Part shown: positions 57,650-64,000 of the stretch, in pieces
Layout of the letters: the number at the start of each line of letters is the position of its first letter
How positions within the stretch are numbered: position 1 is the stretch's first letter
Origin: Rheum nobile
Lineage: Eukaryota > Streptophyta > Magnoliopsida > Caryophyllales > Polygonaceae
DNA: 64,000 bases
NCBI GenBank assembly: GCA_027886185.1
Contig: WOAB01000124.1
Location: 2,542,001 to 2,606,000, forward strand
Direction: 5' to 3'
The notes under the pieces: model-generated
What the model saw: the letters and a program-made list of their open reading frames with translations, nothing else
The model's database searches: none
What the model was told of the DNA's origin: nothing
Translations under genes and position numbers: made by a program

Positions 57650-60298
57650 ATGGCGACCACACCATCTTCTTCAACTGGAGTGACTGATTCCGCATCTCTC
57701 AGGCGCAGCCGAATCCTCTCGAGCAAGCTCTATTTTGATGTCCAGCCTTCAAAGGTAATTAATTAGCTGTTTTTACCACATCCAGAGCGATCGATTTCTC
57801 TCGGTGACGGTTTTTAGGGTTTATGTTTGATCATTTAAATTGGATTGGAATTGTGGCTGTTCATCTTGATTATCTTGGGTGTTAATTTAATTTCCGTTTT
57901 GTGTTTTGTTAGGTTCCTTTGATTTACTCTTCTTCCTACGACATAGCGTTCCTCGGCATCGAGAAACTGTGAGGCTTCTCTACTTCAAATTTTAAATTTT
58001 ATTAACTGATTCTCTTTTGCTGTAATGGAAAATTACTTTCTAAAATTGGTATTAAGTTGCATTGCGATGAGGAATTAATCCGTAGACCATAGACTCGGCT
58101 GCTTTCTAGGAGGAGAATTGGTATTAAATTCAGAAATCTGTGAAAAATCTAATTTTGGGTTTTTCTTTTAAATATATGCATTCAATACATTTCTGATATA
58201 TTTTTCATCTTAATTTCTACAACTGTAGACATCCCTTTGATTCCTCAAAATGGGGCCGGATATGCCAGTTCCTTATCTCAGCAGGTGCTCTGGACAAAAA
58301 ACGTATAGTTGAGCCCGAGGAAGCCTCACAAAATGACCTTTTAGTGGTATTATTTTGTGCAATTTATTCTATGATGAGTCCTGTTTTTTGCTTTAGTTCA
58401 AAGTTCAAACTATGATGAGATCGATAATGGCCCTGTTTATTGCTTAGGTCCATTCAGAGAAATACTTGAAAAGTTTGAAAAGCAGCTCGACCGTTGCAAA
58501 GATCACTGAGGTATTGTTGCTCTGTTAACTTATTTGGAATCATATTTTTTGTCATGGAGCAGGCTGTTTTATATGCAACCATATTGATATGAAGAATTTA
58601 ATTTCATGTCACTTGGCACATATTCTGTGTAGGTTTCTCCTGTTGCCATGATCCCTAATTCGCTGGTACAACAAAAGGTTCTTTTTCCGTTTAGAAAACA
58701 GGTAATCTCTAAATTTTTCTAAAGTTGTAGTTTCTCATCAGCACTGTGTTGATTTTGGAATTGACCATATTGAGTACAAATATCACTATTTATCTCCTAA
58801 AACGATATTACTAACCTGAACTTTTCTAACCTAATCCCAAAATTCAAAAAAGTAGTAATCTAACAAAAACAACCAATTCTGTATTGTCTATTATGCCTGA
58901 ACATTTGAGTATAGTTACAAAGTTAAGTGATGCAAATATTGAACTTGACAAGGTTGGTGGAAGTGTTCTAGCTGCAAAGCTTGCAAAAGAGCATGGGTGG
59001 GCCATCAATGTTGGTGGCGGCTTCCATCATTGTTCAGCAGAAAGAGGAGGCGGATTTTGTGCCTATGCTGACATATCTTTGTGCATTCATTTTGCCTTTG
59101 TCCATTTCAACATTTCAAGGTATTGATACTGAAGCTTTTTTGAGCTTCACTTCTGTAAGAGCTTTCTATATAGGTTCATGTATAGACTCTTGTTTTCATC
59201 TTTGTGGAAATTATCAGGGTAATGATAATTGACCTTGATGCTCATCAAGGCAACGGCCACGAAAGAGATTTTTCTACTGACGGTATGACTTAGTTCATGC
59301 TTGCAAAAATATCATCCTCAAGAGTCAGTCGACTGTAATACTAATGACACACATTCATTCTTATCAGGGAGGGTATACATCCTCGACATGTACAACCCTG
59401 AAATATATCCATTCGTAAGCTATCTTCTCTGCAGTTATTGCAACATATCATTTACCCTATGTCGAAGTTGATAGCATGTTTTTATTTATCTCTTCAGGAT
59501 TATGAAGCTCAAAAGTATATCAATCAGAAGGTTGAAGTACCGGTAAGCCATAAACTTTAGTTGACGGTCTTATTATTCTATTTTGTCCCTAAGTAACTGG
59601 TGTGTTCATCTCTTTCTGCAGAGCGGCACGTCAACGAAGGAGTACTTGAGGAAATTAGATAAAGCACTAGAGGTATACTGATCGAGTTTCTTGTGGTTGT
59701 GTCTAATTTGCACAAACTTCTATATTGTAAGCTAAGTTTACTTGTGTTCTCATTCACATTCATTAACTTTAGACTCTTTAGTGTTGATGACTTTTTTCGT
59801 GTTAATGACAGGTTGCAGGGCGTATGTTTCATCCAGAATTGATAGTATATAATGCTGGTACAGATATTCTAGATGGAGATCCACTGGGTAGACTGAGGGT
59901 ATTGACCTACTTTATTCATGCCTTTCTACCTCGATTCTATTAAGGGTCTGTTTGGATTTCCTGAGATAATGCATTATCTTGCATTTAATCATCAATGTAA
60001 TGCAAAATAATGCTCGTTCCTTTGCAGATTAGTCCTGATGGAGTAGTCAGCAGAGACGAGAAGGTATTCGCCTTTGCTCGTGGGAAGAAGGTCCCTCTCC
60101 TCATGCTGACGTCAGGTATGTTTCCACCTCCTTGTTATACTACTTGCTCAGCAATGCATAAACTATTCCTAGTTATTGAAATTGATTCTTGTAGGTGGAT
60201 ATATGAAGTCGAGTGCCAGAGTCATTGCGGATTCCATAATCAATCTCTCGAAGAAGCAGCTTGTAGATCTCAACATTCCTATTTCTGGGGAGCTCTAG
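57650..60298 (+). CDS. HDA2: Class IV histone deacetylase, HDA2 type
   Basis: Thirteen exons (57650-57754, 57913-57968, 58229-58346, 58448-58510, 58633-58701, 58953-59119, 59218-59282, 59368-59414, 59498-59542, 59622-59672, 59812-59898, 60028-60115, 60195-60298) join in frame to 354 aa. It follows Arabidopsis HDA2 and animal HDAC11, a zinc-dependent deacylase removing acyl groups from lysine. Key sites: tandem HH 162-163 in GGGFHHCSAERGGGFC, metal ligands D200 and H202 in DLDAHQGNGHE, D285 in GTDILDGDPLG, and catalytic Tyr 323 in SGGYMKSS. Other landmarks are KVPLIYSSSYDIAFLGIEKL and FDSSKWGRI. No catalytic residue is lost. The exon 6 acceptor (gaacttgacaag) has a poor pyrimidine tract but gives the family-conserved RKQ-VGG join. 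Confidence 0.96.
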
Positions 60299-60993
60299 TT
60301 GAACCTTCTGTAAGTTCCTTTCTTTATTGATGAAATGTTACGGATATTTGTTTTTGCCTTTCTTTTGTTTGTTATGGGGTATGTAAATATGCTGCGTGTA
60401 TATCTGTTGTATCGGCAGGGTGGTGTATCACTGATTCACTTTAGACAACACATGTGATGATCGAATTGAAAGCTGATAGACATTTTTTATTTATGTAATA
60501 TGTTACATAGTTATCTCCTAACAAAACAGTAAACTCTATCCAAAAAAAAAAAACAGTAAACAAAACCTATTTATTATTTATAAACACTTTATTTCAAAAA
60601 ACTACTTTTATATATTTCGATTTCGATAAACGTATAATAATTTTTCTTTTAATTTTTTTCACTACTCCATTTTTAATAAACTATGCACATTTCCGTAAAA
60701 ATTATATTTTTACCAAACATACTTTTTTATACGATCTTATTTATCAACTACTTATAAACAAAAAAACTATTTATAAACTCTTTCTCTTAACAAATCCTTA
60801 ATCAAATTTGATTTTGTTATTTATTTAATCAATGACATATCTTATGAGTTTTTAGTGTTGTTTTTCGTCCAAACTCTTAATTCTTTGTTTCACCCAATAT
60901 TTGACGATATAAGATGATTCACGGAAATAAATTGACAAAATTTGAATAAGTTATAGGCGATAAACAAAGGGGTAACGAAAGGTATAACTTGTA
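60299..60993. other. HDA2 3' flank, no gene seen
   Basis: This holds the probable HDA2 3' untranslated region followed by AT-rich sequence with A/T homopolymers. Plastid-derived DNA begins near 60994. Confidence 0.5.
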
Positions 60994-61167
60994 CAAGTCC
61001 GGTTTTTTTGTTATCAACAACATAAAATGTATATATATCTTAACCTATATATGTTGATCCTTTTCATTCTTGCTCGAGCCGGATGATGAAAAATTCTCAT
61101 GTCCGGTTCCTTCGGGGGATGAGTCTATAAGAATTCACCTATCCTAATAACAAAAAAACCGGACTTG
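60994..61167. repeat. 21-bp perfect inverted repeat at the NUPT edge
   Basis: Bases 60994-61014 are the exact reverse complement of 61147-61167, the petD intron/exon 2 junction. The inverted copy stands outside the continuous plastid homology and may be a templated insertion made during end joining. Confidence 0.85.
61076..61109 (+). other. Group II intron domain V of petD
   Basis: The 34-nt hairpin GAGCCG...CGGTTC is the conserved domain V; domain VI and the 3' splice site (ending 61148) follow. The upstream part of the intron and the 8-base petD exon 1 are missing. Confidence 0.9.
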
Positions 61168-61623
61168 AATGATCCTGTATTAAGAGCTAAATTGGCTAAA
61201 GGAATGGGTCATAATTATTACGGGGAGCCTGCATGGCCAAACGATCTTTTATATATTTTTCCAGTCGTCATTCTAGGGACTATTGCGTGTAACGTAGGCT
61301 TAGCCGTTCTCGAACCGTCAATGATTGGCGAGCCAGCGGATCCATTTGCAACTCCTTTGGAAATATTACCTGAATGGTATTTTTTTCCCGTATTTCAAAT
61401 ACTTCGTACAATACCCAATAAATTATTGGGTGTTCTTTTAATGGTTTCAGTACCTGCGGGATTATTAACAGTACCCTTTTTGGAGAATGTTAATAAATTC
61501 CAAAATCCATTTCGTCGTCCAGTCGCCACAACCGTTTTTTTGGTTGGCACCGCAGTGGCCCTTTGGTTAGGTATTGGAGCAACATTACCGATTGATAAAT
61601 CTCTAACTTTAGGTCTTTTTTAA
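61149..61623 (+). pseudogene. petD: petD exon 2 (cytochrome b6/f subunit IV), plastid-derived
   Basis: The 475-bp exon 2 is complete and fully open, from KKPDLNDPVLRAKL to KSLTLGLF and TAA, with the three membrane helices of subunit IV (IFPVVILGTIACNVGLAVL, a second after NKLLG, and VFLVGTAVALWLGIG) and the PEWYF motif of the quinol-oxidation site. In plastids it forms part of the cytochrome b6/f complex. Here exon 1 and most of the intron are absent and no nuclear transit peptide is present. It is a non-functional copy despite its clean frame, and probably a recent transfer. Confidence 0.95.
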
Positions 61624-61810
61624 CTTGATTCAATTGTAAAATAATCTGACGTGTGTATCTAGGGAATAGTTGCTTCAAAGTGAATTTTCCCTAGATACAT
61701 CGATTTCGTTTTAATTGCATGCAGGAGCTATTCCTAATAATACGGATTGCGCTAAAAAATGAATTGATTATTGGTTTTGATTAAATTATAAAAGAAAAAA
61801 TACAACGAAT

Positions 61811-62085
61811 TTAAACCTTCTTTTTAGGTAAATTAATTACGAAATGCTTTTCTAGAGTGCCCAAAATTTGTTTTACATCTTCTATATGAAAATGCTCAAT
61901 TTTCATAAGATCTTCTTGACTGTTATTCAATAGGTCCAACAATATATGTATATTGGAATTTTTTAGTCAATTATCGATCCTGGGAGGCAATTCTAATTGA
62001 TCAATAAAAATCGATTTCAATGCTATTTTTTTTCTTAGTTCAGTCAATCTATCATGAAAGAAAAAAAGGGGTCCTTCTTTACTAC
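61811..62085 (-). pseudogene. rpoA: rpoA 3' fragment (plastid RNA polymerase alpha C-terminus)
   Basis: On the minus strand it reads FHDRLTELRKK, IALKSIFIDQLELPPRI and, after an in-frame TGA at 61967-61969, LLDLLNNSQEDLMKIEHF and VKQILGTLEKH, ending at TAA 61811-61813. This is the alpha C-terminal domain. The N-terminal two thirds are missing and homology ends near 62085, where a different plastid segment begins. The stop plus truncation make it a pseudogene. Confidence 0.9.
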
Positions 62086-62532
62086 CCCTTTATCAAATAA
62101 AAATAGACACTATGTAACTTTATTGCATTGGAAAAGACTATGACTATCAACGGACCCCTGCTCAGTAGAGTATCTCGGCGCAAGGGTTAATATTTGTTCT
62201 ATTCTATATGGTAATAATGGAACAATTATGTTTGTAGGAACAAAGAGAAACAGATCTATTTTATACCCAATAAGTACCAATACGCAATGGGGGTTGATAC
62301 CTTTTTCTATGAGCAAATGCCGCCATATTTGTTCATCATTGGACGGCTCTAGTCGTCAGAATTTTCCTTTAGTTATTCTATCGGTTTTTATGACCTTTTC
62401 TAACTAGACAGAATATATGATAAAGAATATCAACATATATGACAAAGGTTCATATTATGAAGAGAATAGCCCGATTATTACGTTTCCATACCAAAGTGAA
62501 ATATAGTACTTAATTCTTTTTTCTTTTAGTTA
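62086..62532. other. Plastid-like clpP upstream region
   Basis: The last about 120 bases (from gacaaaggttcatatt to the start codon) match the usual plastid clpP leader. The preceding 300 bases are plastid-like in composition but I cannot assign them to a gene. A psbB start, expected upstream of clpP in reverse, is not present. Confidence 0.55.
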
Positions 62533-64000
62533 ATGCCTATTGGTGTTCCAAAAGTGCCCTTTCGAATTCCGGGAGATGAAGATGCAACTTGGGTTGACGT
62601 ATAGTGCGACTTGTCAGATATATTGGGTCATATGGGCTTTCCCCGTTCTCTTCCCCGATCGAGATATCCTTCTCTTCGCCCAAGAAAGATTGATTGAATC
62701 ATCAAAAATTTGGAGCGCGAAGTCCAACTAGATCCATTTGTAGGGGGATTCAGACTAATAGTATCAATTAGAATACTTTATGGTTGGCTTGGTTCAACCA
62801 ATAAAATGACATGAAGTATCCAGGCTCCGTTTAAACAAATCCCAATTGTTAATATATCGATAATTACTGCTTGTATGAAATCCTATTTATCAAAATTAGA
62901 AATGGAATAGGTAGAGGACTCATCTGAACCTTAATCACTCGAATAAACTAGATGAACTCAATATGTCCAATATCCAATTTTTTGGCAAAGGCATGCACTA
63001 AATGAAAAAAATCTGAGAAAAAAGCGGTATTAGATGCATTTGACCTATATGTGCAAATAAAAATCGAGCATAGTTTTACCCGGAGTAGAGCATAAACTTA
63101 AAAGAATTAAAGAGGCCCCTTCAAGAACAAGAAAATGACATCGTGGTTTACAGTCGATCTCGATGAAACAAGAAATCAACGAGCAGTTCGTTCGAAAAAT
63201 TTACCTTTTATATACCTATAAAAAGACTCTTTCTTTATACATATTTTTTTTTATTTGCATATTGTTATATATATAAATATAAAATCTTTTTATATATATA
63301 TTTTTATATATAAAATATATAAATATTTATATATATGTATGTAATTTTTTTTATTCTGTTTATGTTTATGATGCCTTTATTCTATTTTGTATCTAGATAT
63401 GGAGTCTTCTATATTATCTTTTTAATTTGATTTACTATATTAATTATCATTATATTATCTTTTTTTATTTCTTTATTATATATAAATTTCTTTATTATAT
63501 ATAAATTAAATTAAAAAATATATATCGATAATTTTTTAATTTATAATTTGATATAATTTATAGTTATATATTTCTTTTTTTTATAGTAGAAATAAGGAAA
63601 AACTCATATTTATTGAAAAATAGAAGACAACTTCATTAGAAGTTAGAAAGAACTACTATAAAAAAATAAGAGGGAAGTAATCTAGACATTGATTTTTTTC
63701 TTTTTCACATTTTTTGAGCCGTATGCATCAAAAGGTGCATGTACGGTTCCTAAGGGATACAATTTTACCCTAATCAACCGACTTTATCGAGCAAGATTAC
63801 TTTTTTTAACCCAAGAAATTACGACCGAGATCTCGAATTATCTTGTTGGTCTTATCATATATCTCAGTATAGAGGATCAGACCCAGGATTTGTATTTGTT
63901 TATAAATTGTCCTGGCGGATGGGTATTACCCGGAATAGCTATTTTTGATGCTATGCAACTTATGCTACCAGATGTATATACAATATGCATGGGAATAGCC
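62533..64000 (+). pseudogene. clpP: clpP exon 1 and partial exon 2, plastid-derived, cut by window edge
   Basis: Exon 1 (62533-62603, 71 bp as usual) encodes MPIGVPKVPFRIPGDEDATW and ends TA before a GTGCGAC group II donor. Exon 2 resumes at 63775 with NRLYRARLLFL and is open to the window end, passing YLSIEDQTQDLYLFINCPGG and DVYTICMGIA. ClpP1 is the catalytic subunit of the stromal Clp protease; the Ser of the active site lies just beyond the window. Exon 2 differs from the common angiosperm sequence at many residues (for example TQEITTEISNYLVGLIIY) but has no stop. Reading is limited by the window end. Confidence 0.9.
62604..63774 (+). other. clpP intron 1 (group II), expanded AT-rich
   Basis: The 5' end GTGCGACTTGTCAG is the group II consensus. 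Domain V is the 34-nt hairpin at 63716-63749. The intron is 1171 bp, longer than the 700-900 bp I would expect. Much of the excess lies in an almost pure A/T block at about 63230-63600. Confidence 0.85.

Larger units (their letters stand above)
60994..64000. mobile_element. Plastid DNA inserted in nuclear sequence (NUPT), continues past window
   Basis: Sequence from about 61015 onward is chloroplast-like: petD intron tail and exon 2, 3' part of rpoA on the opposite strand, then a clpP upstream region, clpP exon 1, group II intron and part of exon 2. In standard plastomes clpP and petD are separated by the psbB operon and point in opposite directions; here they point the same way. The insert is therefore either two joined pieces or derived from a rearranged plastome. 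An assembly join to plastid reads cannot be excluded. Confidence 0.85.

Noticed and set aside
61149..61623. Functional nuclear petD
   Set aside because: Exon 1 is absent, the group II intron is truncated and there is no transit peptide or nuclear promoter.

Overview
The window is eudicot-type nuclear DNA: intron-rich genes with GT-AG junctions, nested LTR retrotransposons, a LINE, Helitrons, hAT- and Harbinger-type elements, a Mutator-like transposon with plant accessory domains, and a plastid-derived segment at the right edge. Only two ordinary host genes look intact: FTSH4, the mitochondrial i-AAA protease (45163-49788, seven exons, 717 aa), and an HDA2-like class IV histone deacetylase (57650-60298, thirteen exons, 354 aa). 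Nearly everything else is mobile or captured DNA.

Region 1-10560 is most of a Mutator-like element (MULE) whose left end lies outside the window. It holds a five-exon transposase fused to an OTU-type cysteine protease (384-3716, +), an unrecognised 151-aa acidic-tailed protein (3942-4397, -), a 117-aa GRF-type zinc-finger/coiled-coil protein (4718-5071, +), a spliced, apparently non-coding unit containing a 507-bp inverted repeat (5508-6470, +), and a plant mobile domain (PMD) protein (6878-10092, -). All five TATA boxes sit beside copies of one GC-rich palindrome, consensus TGGGCGGC-N-GCCGCCCA, including a perfect 69-nt palindrome at 5432-5500. This shared cis-element plus accessory proteins plus a hairpin transcript is the most interesting signal here and looks like a self-contained regulatory system in a transposon.

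Region 10561-22207 is made of a Harbinger-like element with a nested hAT-like element, then three Helitron-like elements, all on the minus strand and with matching ends. Two of them carry exon fragments with splice sites, one from FTSH12. Region 22208-36645 is a Sirevirus-type Copia element with a perfect target duplication and an extra ORF after pol. It has been hit three times by other LTR elements, each now a solo LTR with its own perfect 5-bp duplication. A decayed L1-type LINE with an RNase H domain (37363-43971, -) follows.

From 45 kb the window becomes genic: FTSH4, a 1-kb long-TIR element, a 4.7-kb decayed Copia element on the minus strand ending about 280 bp upstream of the HDA2 start codon, HDA2, and then plastid DNA from 60994 to the window edge (petD exon 2, 3' part of rpoA, then clpP exon 1, its group II intron and part of exon 2). 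The petD-rpoA and clpP pieces are joined in a non-standard order, and clpP is divergent yet open. Exon joins and domain calls come from reading the sequence against remembered family motifs; no database search or transcript data was used.
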